Source: Sclerurus mexicanus
Lineage: Eukaryota; Chordata; Aves; Passeriformes; Furnariidae
Direction of reading: 5' to 3'
NCBI GenBank assembly: GCA_013396755.1
Contig: VWZF01001856.1
Coordinates: 1,968,539 to 2,032,538, forward strand
DNA length: 64,000 bases
In this document: positions 1 to 12,064 of the stretch, in pieces
Layout of the letters: the number at the start of each line of letters is the position of its first letter
Numbering within the stretch: position 1 is the first letter of the stretch
Position numbers and translations under genes: made by a program
Notes under the pieces: model-generated
Seen by the model: only the letters and a program-made list of their open reading frames with translations
Told to the model about the DNA's origin: nothing
Database searches by the model: none

Positions 1-1378
1 TTATCTCCTTTTGTTCTTAGCATTTTCATAAACTGCCTGAATCAGGCAAGAAACACTTCCTATCCGGTCTTTAAAAAAAACTTTTAACCACAGCAAGATT
101 TATTTTTCCCCAGCTTATCAGTACTGCCAGAAGTCCGAATAACTGGTTATTCCTTCAGCTCTAATCACAGCATCCTTGTGCCTGCTGCTGCACAGACCCA
201 CTGACCCAACAGTGAAGAGAGAAATAGAAACAGAGAGGACCAAAGCCCACAGGTGGGATGAGGAAGAAAGCTTTGAACACAACCTGCTTGATATGATTGT
301 GCCTTAATGCTTGAATTTAGAACAGGTTTGTGGGGGTTAAAATGCAAATTGAATGAATATTCAACCTCCGAAAGCAAGATGATTCCCTTATTTCAGGGCA
401 GGGGGCCCGTTCAGCCCAGCCAGATGCATTTCATAGTCATTTCCAGCCCTGTGTGCGTGTGCAGGGGGAGGGCCATCAAAAATAAAAGTGCCAGTGTTTC
501 CAGTGACAGCCCTTTACCCACCTGTTCCTCTTCTAGCCCAAACGTGTCCACCTCTGACCCTGCTGTGGGTCTGAGGCGTTTGGGAGGCTGTGCCCCCCAC
601 CCCTCGCTCCTCCACTCCCCACGGCAGCTGTGTAAACCTCAAAGGCAACAGCTGGGAGCCAGGGATGCTGCCTCCAGCTCCAGGGTGGAGCGACAGCGAA
701 GGGCATCTGCAAGGGCTGCAAAACTCTGGCCTGATTTGGACTCCCAAATCACTGGTGGTGGGGACTCAATTTATTTAAGTCATACAATGTTTGGCGCTAC
801 CCCCATTTGAAACCCACAAATCCAGCTCGATTCGCTCTCAAGAGTTCTCACTACAAGGTGTTAATTTGGTAATTGCCTGCCCTGAGGGACTCCAGGATGG
901 GATTTTGGGTTTGGGATCCACTCAGCCTTGCTGTGACCCCAAGCTCCTCCCAAGGGGCCCTGGCCACTTGCTCTTTGTAGCTGCAAAAATGGGCAGGGAA
1001 TAGAGCAAAGGATGAAGAAATTCTTCTCTTGAGTGCTGGATGAAGCCTTGAAATTACCTGGAAACTGCAGAGAAAGTTTTTCCACCCTCTGGCAGCCAGG
1101 GACAGTAAGTTTCATATTCTGACTTCATACAGATGCCCAGGTTGATGCATCCCATGTGTTTGTGTGTCTGTCTGCAGGCTATTTTCCAAAAGGCTGACAT
1201 GGAATTGGGCCTTGAGGAGATCCTCCTTAATCTAATTAATTGTAAAAGCACCAGTGGGATGAGACTGAAACGCTACCTTAGGGCATCACTTTTTTTAGCC
1301 TGTCTAAATATGTGTCAGAACTCAATAACACTTTTCCTCAATCCTTTTTCTTACCTTGAAGGCAGATGAAATTGTCCT

Positions 1379-1470
1379 AGAATCACAGAATCACAGACTG
1401 GTTTGGATTGGAAGGGACCTTAAAGTTCACCTAGTTCCAATCCCCTGCCGTGGAAAGGCATCTCTGTACG
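1379..1470 (-). mobile_element. CR1: CR1 LINE 3'-end fragment
   Basis: Antisense CR1 tail: AATCACAGAATCACAGA start, then the GGTTTGGATTGGAAGGGACC block, stopping after about 90 bases at a CCCCTGCCGTGGAAAGGCA-like segment. Confidence 0.8.
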
Positions 1471-1950
1471 GAGGAGAAGACAGAAATCTAGTTTTCCTAT
1501 TCTAATGCCAATAAATTCAGATAGTCACAAGCTGTCCAGCAGATCAGATGGACAGTGAGTTTCTGACTTGAGCAATAAATACAAAAAGCATCCCTGCTGA
1601 TCAAACAAATCCTTGGCCATGCAGCAGGGAGCCTTCTTGCTGCTCCTGAACTTCATCAGGTAAGAGAAGCAAAGAAATTAAGACTGTTGTCTTCCCAGCA
1701 GTCTTGCATGACCCACCCTTACTACTGGATGGCCTCATAAATCTCTCTCCTTTCTTCCCAGCTTTCAGAAGGTATCTGGAGATCTAAAATTGCAACTCCA
1801 TAAATAAGGCTGGATGACCTAAAAGGTGACTCTAACCTGGAGCCCACCTTCACTTGCCAGCTCTGCCCTAGACTTACAGGGGACCCTGTGTAATTCACTT
1901 AATGTCTTCTTATCTGTCAGTAGGGACAACAGCAGGAATACTGTGAGACT

Positions 1951-2243
1951 TACGACTAAACCATGTCCCCAGGTGCCATATCTACAAGTCTTTTAAATCC
2001 CTCCAGGGATGGTGACTCCACCACTGCTCTGAGCAGCCTGTTCCAGACCTCGACAACCCTTTTTGGGGAGGAAATTTTCCCTGACATCCAAACTAAACCA
2101 CCCCTGGGACAACTTGAGGGCATTTCAGCTTTTCATGTTGCTTGTTCCCTGGGAGCAGAGCCCGACCAACACCTGGCTCCATCCTCCTGTCAGGGAACTG
2201 GAGAGAGTGAGAGGGTCCCTCCTGGGAGTCCTTTTCTCCAGGG
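1951..2243 (-). mobile_element. CR1: CR1 LINE fragment, divergent subfamily
   Basis: Antisense copy with the CCATGTCCCCAGGTGCCATA and CTCCAGGGATGGTGACTCCA blocks, running to CTTTTCTCCAGG. The spelling differs from most copies here, which suggests an older or different CR1 subfamily. Confidence 0.75.
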
Positions 2244-3428
2244 TATCAGTAAGGGAATAATACATCAGATCATTAAGATTGGGGAATCCCTAATAGAAGA
2301 AACAAGGAGCACTTGCCACACGAGTTCCTGGAATATCTGAGAGGAGCTGGAAGCTGCTGTAGCCTTTGTTCAAAGCCCTACTGAGGTGCTTTCAAACCAC
2401 ACATGTTGTCAAACCAAACTCAACCAACAGCCAATTCAGAGAACGCCAAGGTTCAGGAGACTTTGTTAGGAGATTCATTGGATATTGGGTGAAAACAAGG
2501 CTACTTCTTGGCCTTTTTCTGGAGGTTATTGTGTCCTCCTGTGTTTGCTGTCCCTCAGTAATGGTGCAAGGGCCTTTTGGGGTGAAACTCCAAGGAATTG
2601 GACTGATGATACCTGTTGGCAACCTGTGTATCAGTCCAAGTCTGAAAAGGTCAGTAACCTGATCTTCCCACCTAACCCAAAAAGCACAATCTAAACCAAA
2701 CATAGACTCAAGGACGGGGGTCTCCCAATAGGAGATCACTGAATTCCTGCATCCAGGCCATAAATATTCCAGGTTCAAACAGCCTTTTTCATCCTGGAGT
2801 CTACACCAACTTTCCACCTCCCTTCTCCATCACCATCTCTCCCAGGCAGGGTCACTCCCCCACCCAAACCCTCTCCAGCTCAATCAGCTGTCACAGGCCC
2901 TGCATTCCTGCAGGACTCCCAGAATTGGCAGCTCTGGACATCTGCTCTTTTCCACCCCCACAAATATGCAAGCAGGTGTGAGGCACCATGACTTGCCTTG
3001 TTCCTGGCCACTTTTACCCAGGCAATGGGAAGGAAGGCAGAGCCAGAAGGGCAGATGATCTGTTCCCCTTCATCGTCTTTGCATCCCTCTGTGGAATGTA
3101 TAGAAACAAAAATCAACTTCCTCACTGCCACTGAAGCACCCAGAAAAGGTGACTCTTACGTGTCTGAGTATAATTCCTCTCTTCCTCACTCCAACAGGGT
3201 CTTTACACCAATGGTGACAATGAGAAAATCCGTGGATTTTGGTGCACTGCAGGATGCAGTTACAGTCTGTCTGGAGCATGTGCTTTTTGGATCAGTAAAG
3301 CTGCAGAATACTGTGCAGAATAAATGGCATCTGGGTTACTGTCACATTAAAAGGACCCTCAGTGAAAGGATTCCGAAAAATAACTGTTGCTAGTGAAGAT
3401 CAAGATAGAAAAAAATATCCAGATTTTT

Positions 3429-3598
3429 CATAGAATAACTATAGAATGGTTTGGGTTGGAAGGGACCTTAAAGATCATCTCATTCCAACCTCTGCCATGG
3501 GCAGGGACACCTTCCACTATCCCAGGTTGTTCCAAGCCCAGTTCAACCTGACTTTGAACACTTCCAGGGATGGGGCAGCCCCAGTTTCTCTGGGCAAT
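3429..3598 (-). mobile_element. CR1: CR1 LINE 3'-end fragment
   Basis: Antisense copy of about 170 bases from TAGAATGGTTTGGGTTGG to TTTCTCTGGGCAA. It covers the terminal part only. Confidence 0.85.
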
Positions 3599-4705
3599 GA
3601 AATGCCCAGAGAATATAGAAATATAGAAAGAGTATAGAACCTGTTTTCCATAGTGAGTTTGCAGTTATCCCCCACATCAATTATTTTAGGAGTGACAATC
3701 AGCAAGGAGCACTGTAGAGAACTGGTTTTGTCTACATCCCAATGAATCTGAAAGTACCAAATAGAAATAAATTAAAAATGAAGTGAACTTAGTTTGGGTA
3801 GTTTATACCCTATAGGATATTGACTAGGATTAAAAGAAAATAATATTTCAGAACATTCAATTTATTTGTTTTTCAGACAAGTCGGATTTTAATGAAAATA
3901 AAATAAGAAAAAAAGGACTATCCATTTGACACTGAAATTTTCAGCTTCTAAGTGTGTTCAATAGACCAAGGTGCTGGGTTTAGAGGGACAAACTCCTTTC
4001 TTTCCACAAGAAATGGGTTGATACTTATAGGAAACACAAAATTATTATATGACTGCTTGTGGTGTTCCTGAGCCAAACTGCTGCTCTCAATATCCCTACA
4101 AGGTGTATCAGCAGCTCCAAATAGAAAAGGTCCATTTTTTGCAGCTTCCACATGGCCACAGAAGTCACATGCCCAGTTTGCTCCCAGCTGCCATTTCTGG
4201 ATCCCTGTGAAACCTTGCCCTGCCTAAGAGCTCTGGCACATTCCAGTGACACCAAACCCCTCTCTCAGCCTCAGTTTGCTGCATCCAAAATCTGCCAAGC
4301 ACCCAGCCAGGGTGTTACAGGAGAGAGTCATCCCCCAGCCACCCAAATATAATCTTCCCGTGGCAAGAGTAATGCAGAACCTGGACAAAAAACCATATTG
4401 TTATCCCTCTTTTTGAGGCAGGCAAACTGAGTGGGGCATGGGGGTCTCTCTTTGCTGTCATGGCCTTCTCCCAGAGCCATGCACAAGGTGTGTTCTAGTC
4501 CCTTTCCCTTTCTTTCCATGGTGAATGTGAACCCTGCTCCCATCAACCTGATTCAGAGACAGTTTTAGGAGAGAGGGAGGGCAGGGTGGCGTTGTCTTCA
4601 GCACCTGGATTAGATGATCCTGCTTTTCCAGAAGCGCTTCCCAAGGAGCAAGTCTGTCACAGCACTCACACCACCACAGCTGCGCTTCAAATGGGTGAAT
4701 GGAAA

Positions 4706-5290
4706 GATCACAGAATCCTAAAATGGTTTGGGTTGGAAGGTACCTTAAAGCTCATCTCGTCTCAACCCCCTGTGATAGACAGAGACACCTTCCACTAGTC
4801 CAGGTTGCTCCAAGCCCCATCCAACCTGGCCTTGGACACTTCTAGGAATGGGGCAGTCACAGTTCTCTGGGAAACCTGTGCCAGGGCCTCACCACCCGCA
4901 GGGAAAAATTCCTTCCTAATATCTCATCTAAAACTGCCCTCTGACAATTTAAAACCATTCCTCCTTGCCCTGTCCCTCCATGCCTTGTCCCCAGTCCCTC
5001 TCCAGCTCTCCTGGAGCCCCTTTAGGCTCTGCCAGGGGCTCTCAGCTCTCCCTGGATCCTTCCCTTCTCCAGGTGCCCCCCCCAGCTCTCCCAGCCTGTC
5101 CCCAGAGCAGAGGGGCTCCAGCCCTGCAGCATCTCCGTGGCCTCCTCTGGACTCTCTCCAGCAGCTCCACGTCCTTGTGCTGTTGTTCCCAGGGCTGGAG
5201 GCAGCTCTGCAGGTGGGGTCTCACCTGAGGGGGCAGAGGGGCAGAATCCCCCCCTCCCCTGCTGCCCACACTGTGGGGTGACTCCAGGAT
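4706..5290 (-). mobile_element. CR1: CR1 LINE 3' end, long copy
   Basis: Nearly 600 bases of antisense CR1, from the ATCACAGAATCC terminus to the internal block with CCAGAGCAGAGGGGCTCCAG and the segment encoding the end of ORF2 and 3' UTR. It is 5'-truncated, as usual for CR1. Confidence 0.88.
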
Positions 5291-6777
5291 GCTGAGTCCA
5301 TGTGAAAGCCACCAAAGACAAGGTTCTCACTTTTGTTCTCCTCTTTCTTTCCATCCCACCTCTGTCCCCTGTGACCACAGATGGCTTTTGCTGAGTGTCC
5401 AAGGCAGGGAATGACCCCCATGTGTGCAGCACCCTCAGCGCTGGCTCGTGCCACGAGGGCACCCACCTGTTCTGCAAAGCAATGCCAGCTATGAAGGATG
5501 TTCTGGGCAGGCTGTGCAGCCCCCAATCTGTGCTGCACCCTCCCAGGCTTGGACTCTGCTTCAGAGGAGCAAAAGCCCTCAGGAAACATCCTGATCACCA
5601 TCCATGTCATACTATTTCCCAGATTTTATCTTTCACAAGCTGATCAAACAAGCATATCTTCCCCATTATCTAAAAAATTCTGAGTGCTAGAAAAAATGTT
5701 TAAAGAACTTATTTTTTTTCAAATTGATAGTTATACCTGTTAGGGAATTCAGTCAGAGGAAAAAAAAAACCCAAACAGGTTACATCTATTTTTTAAAAAC
5801 AAAATTATTATTGTTTAACTCCTTGAAAGATAATCGGGCTGTACTGAGTGGGACAAGACCAGTCCAGTGCATCTCCCTAATTAACTTACCCTAATTTCAT
5901 AATCCCCCCCCCCTTTTTTATTTTTTTCTTTATGTTGGGATTTGGAAACACCCTCAACTTTCTCAGAGTTTAAGGAGCAAATTACTTGCAAATCTGTCCC
6001 TCTGCTCCTTACTGGACTCCTACAGACCTAAACAAAACTACCCCTTAAAAGTACATATAATTTTGTCCCCATTTTTCTGCCAAAATCTCAATGTTTCGCT
6101 TAGTTCTTTGTCATGGGGGGGGAAATACTTTTGAACCGTTCTCAGCATTTTTTACCAGGGAAACTTTTTCACATGTTAAAAGCAAAGTGACCATACAACC
6201 CTCTAGTCGCTTCCAGAGCTTTGAACACTCACCTGGGATAAAAGTCATAGGATGGGGACAAAAACAAGGAAGCAGACTCTGTGGTGAAAGACAGACTGCA
6301 AGGAAACCATCAGAGAGAGCAATGCCCTGAAGTAAATGAAAGGGGTCCGGGCAACTAGTGCAGGAACTTCATCCACCTCCCTACAGGAACAGCCTCGGGA
6401 TGGGTTTGGCTGAGGTTACTTCTTTCTCCCATCATTTTCCAGGCACAGTTCAGGAGTTTGCATGGGATAAAACACATCCCAACGGGCAGCTGGATGCAGC
6501 AATCCTGTTTTGGAGGTTAAAAGGCTTTTATAATACCAATGTGGGCAATTAGGCATCATGCCCAGCTGTGCCAATCACATTGAATTTACTACTTTAGACA
6601 CAGAGTAAAGGGTGTGGGTTTTTTAACTACTCACTGTGGCATAAACTTCTCCCAAGAACTTGGGAACATCATCCTGTGCCTCAGTTTCCCAACTATAAAT
6701 AACATTTTGATAGCACTGCCCTCTCCCAGGGTGGGATGGAGACCTAAGAGGTGCTCTGAGGCACCCAGACACCCCAT

Positions 6778-6976
6778 TAGTTCTCCCCTGTGAGGGTGAC
6801 GAGGTCCTGGCACAGGCTTCCCAGAGAAGCTGTGGCTGTCCTATCCCTGGAAGTGTTCAAGGCCAGGCTGGGTAGAGCTTGGAGCAACCTGGGCTAGTGG
6901 AAGGTGCCCCTGGCCATAGGAATGAGATATCTTTGAGGTCCCTTATGACCCATACCATTCTAGGACTCTATGATTA
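6778..6976 (+). mobile_element. CR1: CR1 LINE 3'-end fragment
   Basis: Sense copy: CCTGTGAGGGTGACGAGG, CCCAGAGAAGCTGTGGCTG, ending in TAGGACTCTATGATT. Confidence 0.85.
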
Positions 6977-7364
6977 ATATTATTTTTGGGTCAAAACCGC
7001 TCTGCAAACATTCACCCACGCCAGCAGATTAAGTTCCAATCTCCCAGGGATGATATTTAAACAGCTCTGATGGGGAAGAGATGAAAAGGCACGCTTTTAA
7101 TGCCCCCAGGGTGGAGAGGATCCTGGCTGTACTGCTGGGACTTGTGGAACTGGTTGGGCTCAGCCCTTGCTGTCTGATCCCAGCGCTTGCAAAAACCCAT
7201 CTCCTCCTGCCTTGCCCAACCACGACTAAGAGCCCAGCAGGATTTCGGAGCAGCTCCAGATCCAGCTCCCTTATCCTCCTCTTCTTCCTCCTAACGCATC
7301 CTTCTGGCCATTAAAATATTAAGCTGATGTACCTGCAATAAATGGCTTTATTCTCTTTTTCTGA

Positions 7365-7800
7365 CAGGACCGAGCTGTGCCGTCGGAAAAAGGGATGAAA
7401 AGCCCAAGCGCCCTCGCAGCCACGGGACAGCTGAAGCCGTGTCACTCAACACGGCGCTGTCAGCGAGTGATTGAGGTGGACAGGAGGGACGGGGATGGCC
7501 ACGGGCTGTAAAGGACACGGGCAGGTGGGAGGACGGGGCGATGGGCTGGGCTGGCCCCGGGGGTGGGCGATACAAAAGGGACGGTGACAGGGTGCCAAGG
7601 GCAGGGACCACTCCGGGATGGCAGGAGAGACTTGGGGGGCAGAGCGAGGTGCGGAGGGGCGGATGGGTGCGAAGAGCCAGGGTGACAGGAGGCTGCTCTG
7701 CCCTAAGGGGGATGAGAAACCTTTAACAATAGAGCCAGAAGGGAGCTAAGAGCATGCTGGTTCAAGAGGCTGGGGTCGCAGGGGTGGGGGGTAGGGGGGG
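7365..7800. other. GC-rich, G-tract-rich patch
   Basis: This stretch is much richer in G and C than the DNA on either side. It ends in four runs of at least four G (7,772-7,775, 7,781-7,784, 7,786-7,791, 7,794-7,800) separated by 5, 1 and 2 bases, the pattern expected for a G-quadruplex. No convincing coding frame or splice structure is visible. It could be a small unmethylated island or distal promoter, but nothing here proves that. Confidence 0.5.
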
Positions 7801-10608
7801 AATGAGCCCAGGTGGTAGAAAACTCTGAGAGGAGGGGAGTTTAACATGGTTCTCACTAGGGAGAAGTTAAAAAAAATAGAGGCAGTGGTGTAGAGGAATG
7901 TGGGAAAGGGGGAAATGCCCGTTTCCCCAAACACACTCATACACACACAGAGGGGTGTGTAGTATAAGCTGCTTCAAGTGCTTTTTTAGCCACAGCCTTG
8001 GCTAAGAGACTGATGGGCACTCCCAGGCATAGGCTGCTTGCTGGAGAGCGTTTCTGACCACACCAGTTCCTGCTTCTTTGGGAAAACCTTAAAGAGGAGG
8101 AAAATCCCCCTTTGTGAATATGCAAGCCCAGCTAACACCCTGAGGTGCCATGAAGTGACAAAGGATCCAGGAGAGGAGGACGAAGGGACCAACTGCTTCT
8201 TTGCTGAAGGTAATGTCTGAGATTTACTTTTATTTTTAATGCATTATCTCCTGTGACATGAGAATTGATGGTATTTATGGCCAAGCCCAGAGAACACAGG
8301 CAAGCGCCAGTGTCCAGCATCCAAGGTTGTGGAAAGCATCGTAAGGAACTCTGGGCAGGGAAAAAGATGCCAAGAATGGATAAGGGATAGGAAGTGAGGT
8401 GGTGTCCTCATGGTTCAAACAGGAGCCCAGATTCACTACCAAGTTCCCTGGGGTCAGACCATACTGCTGGATGTGGCCTATGGCCATGGCATTGAAGCAT
8501 CCCTTCAAAGTGGGTGTGCTCAGGCTCATAGCCATGGACAGACACCCCAAGGGATGTGTCTGATTTTCAGGAACATCAAAGTGGAAGAGTTGGTGTTTGG
8601 TGCCCTGTTGGTCAGATCTCTTGGTTCACAAACAACCCTTTAGTGACCCAGGAGGTTCTGGGACTGCAGAGAAGGGACTGTAGGATCTCAGCTGGTCCGT
8701 ATAGGCTGGGGGACCAATTTCATTCCCTGGGAAGCTCTGCAATCTCAGAGTGGTCCCAAGGAGCCTCTTCTGAGTGCAGAGTGCCCAGGTGTAATGAACA
8801 ACTTTCAAGGGGAAGTGACTTTCTGATTTTAATTCTCACCTTGGAATAAGTGATCACCAGCAAATTCCCACTAGTGCCTGCTTGCCCACCATGGCCAGAT
8901 GTTAGACTGTGTCATCTCCATGCTGTTTTTGATCTATCACTTGCTCCAGAATCCTGATTGGACTATGAAGTGCTCTCTCCATTTCACAGAGAGAGACAAT
9001 GCAATCCCCATTATTGTTAAACCCTTAGGTAAGGAGTCTAAATGATGGCTACAGTCAACCCTGGCTTCTTCTGGAGTCAACAGAGAGGTGGTTGCCTCTT
9101 AACACACTCCTGGGCCCTCTCTGTGGGTCCTTGCTCTCCATGGGTGGCTGTTCCTTATACTTCCAGCCTGTTAGCAGTATTCATTAATGTAATTGGGAAT
9201 GAATGACTGAAACTGCCAAGAGGCCAGAGTGGGTTTATTCTCCTCTTGTCTCAACTCATCTTCTTAATTCCCTGTGCTTGGACCACATGGGGAGGAACTA
9301 ACCAAACAAACTAAAGGTAAAGAGCATTGTCCCCTTTCCCAAGGTTGTATCCTTCCCACCCATTCCCAGAGCACAACATTTCTCCTGGCCTCCAGGAGAA
9401 AACTCCAAGCTGGGGAAGGGTTTGTGATGTGAGGTGACCCAAAAATCCCCACCCCAACAGTTTTAGATGCAGAAAGAAGTTGAGGCTGATTCCCCACCTT
9501 TTCAAGCCAGTGGCAAAAATCCTACTGGCTTCTTGAGGCACAGTTATCCTAAATTGCACTATTAAATTCATTTGCATTCAAGATATGAGGGAAAAGGGAA
9601 AGCTTAGGAGCAAGGCAGGCCATGCAGAACATGTGTGGGCATTGCCACAGGTTCTTCAGTTTGTCCCAGGAAAAAAAATTCCTCTCTGTGCCTCAGTTTC
9701 CCCACTCATAATCCGGGAATACTGGTGAGCAGGCTTTGCTCAAGGGCTGTTACCCTGCTTTGGGTGCAAAGGATTAGACTGGAAAAATAAAGTACAGTGT
9801 GGCTAAAACAGAGCTGAGATCTCAATTTAAAAACACCTGATAAAGTAAAAAATACAACTTAGAGACCCATAATTTAAGTATCTTTTTTATATTGAGATAA
9901 AAGTGGTAGAAAATCAAACAAGGGGACTTGTAGGATGGACAGACACATTGCCAGGACTGCTGGTGATTTGCCACAGCCTTTCCAAATAACCTTGGGCAAC
10001 TCATTTTCTTCAGTGTTGTACTCTCCTTCATGCCTCCCCTTTTAATAAATTAAATATCAGCACACTGGGGCTGGGTGATGTTCCAGAGATGCTCACTGAG
10101 GCCTTATTCCCACTGACTTGAGGCAGAGAGCTCACTATCACAGTTTATGGAGCAACCTCAATAAACTTCGAGACACTCTCATAAAACCACTTAAAAATAA
10201 ACAGCCACACGAAACACCTCCAAAACCCAAGGGCCTAAATATAGTCTCTGGCTACACATAGGCACTATTTTGCAAACAGATGCAAACTTGATTTCTTGAG
10301 TTTGAAGCTTCCTGGAAGGTGTGGTTAGGACAGGGTTAGGATGAAACTAATTAACTCCGCTTCAAAAATCTACCCTCAGACAACTAATTTGGCTCCTGAG
10401 GTTAAAGTGATAACCTCACTGACTTGTCCACAGTCACACAGAAAATTGCAACGGAGGCAAGAAAGGCTCTACATGAGTTTTTTTCGCCATGAGAGTTGCT
10501 TTTTGCTGTAGGTAGAGGGGCAACAATTCCAAACATGCAACAGTTTGGGCACAAACCTTTCCTGTGGAGAAGGGCAGAATATTCAGAGGGTGATTCCTCT
10601 TTTCAATT

Positions 10609-10810
10609 ATAGAATCACATAATGGCTTGGATTGGAAAGGACTTTGAAGATCATCTATTTCCAAACCCCTGCCATGGGCAGGGACACCTTCCACTTTCCC
10701 AGGTTGCTCCAAGCCCTGTCCAACCTGGCCTTGGACACTTCCATAGATTCTCTGGGCAACCTGTGCCGGGGACTCCCCACCCTCACAGCCAGGAATTTCT
10801 TCCATCAGGA
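10609..10810 (-). mobile_element. CR1: CR1 LINE 3'-end fragment
   Basis: Antisense copy from AGAATCACATAATGGCTTGG to CAGCCAGGAATTTCTTCC. It lacks the usual GGGATGGGGCAGCCACAGC segment, an internal deletion. Confidence 0.85.
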
Positions 10811-11820
10811 AAAGGAGATGACTCCTCTTTAGCCCTTCCCTTTACACTGCTGCCACACCAATGGACCTCTCCGTGCGTGTGTGTGCAGACAGGGAAATGA
10901 AAGGCTAAGCAGCCTCCCTCCTTCCAGGAACAACTGCTCCCAGGAAAGCATTCCTCGGGAAATCCAGGGTGGAAAAAGAAACTTGACAAAGAGCCCAGCT
11001 GAGTGGCTACCCAAATGCCAGGCGTATTAGAGAGCCTGTTTCAGGAGTATCACCTCCCATCTCGTCCTCAAACCATCCCGGTCACAGGGACCCTTAGGGA
11101 ACAGCTGCCCCATTCTTTCCTCCTCCTCTTCCTCACTCCAGGCAGGGACAGACATGACTCTGGATGTGCCTCAGATGATTGGGTTACTCTCAATGGCTCC
11201 AAAAGGCATCATCTCTTGGTTCTTCGTTCGCATATCAGCTTTTCACAAGCAGTGTAATATTCTAGAGTAGGTAAAAAAAAAAAAGTTAGTGGTTTTAAAT
11301 GGTTTTAAATCCTCTTGCCTTCCTTTCCTGCCAGCTTTTATGGCCATTCCTGTCAATTTTTTACACTCAAGCATGTGTCCCAGTCAGCTCCTGAATTTCT
11401 AGTCACTGAGCTGTAATTTTCCAATCTGTGTTTCTCCATTCTGCCTGTTCTGGGTTTTCCAAATTTTGGAACAGTGTGATCTGTAAATACAACCTAGTGA
11501 GTCTTCACTGAAGCAGTCTCAGTTCATTCCAGTGAATGAATTTAATACAAATCTTGCTCAAATTAGGTTTTAGCATCGTCATTAAATTCTATTTTACACC
11601 TACATAAGATTTTAAAATTCCAGTCCACAAGTTGTGCCCAAACAATATACATAAATAATTAATATTTACCTACTCACATGCATGGGATCAAAGATCTTCT
11701 AAAAAACTGTTTGTTTCTTCATTAAGCACTCTAAACCCACTACCTGATCCTGGAATTTCTGTGTTATTTTGATACAGGCCTATGAGAAATTTAAGAACAT
11801 GCTACCAGTAAGCAGCTTTA

Positions 11821-12064
11821 ACAGCTTTAAACTGAGAGAAGGTTTAGATGGAATATTAGGAAGAAATTCTTCCCTGTGAGGGTGGGCAGGCCCTGGCACA
11901 GGTTGCCCAGAGAAGCTGTGGCTGCCCCATCCCTGGAAGGGTCCAAGGCCAGGTTGGATGGGGCTTGGAGCAACCTGGGACAATGGAAGTTGTATCTGCT
12001 CATGGCAGTGGAATGAGATGGTCTTTGGGGTCCTTTCCAACACAAACAACTATGACTCTATGAT
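11821..12064 (+). mobile_element. CR1: CR1 LINE 3'-end fragment
   Basis: Sense copy from GGAATATTAGGAAGAAATTC through the GCCCAGAGAAGCTGTGG block to ACTATGACTCTATGAT. Confidence 0.88.

Noticed and set aside
307..810. 167-codon open frame on the + strand.
   Set aside because: No domain, no similarity I recognise, low-complexity serine/proline/arginine composition and no supporting promoter or splice context.
7365..7740. Possible first exon or promoter of a protein-coding gene in the GC-rich patch.
   Set aside because: No ATG-led frame continues into a convincing downstream exon. It is kept only as a compositional feature.
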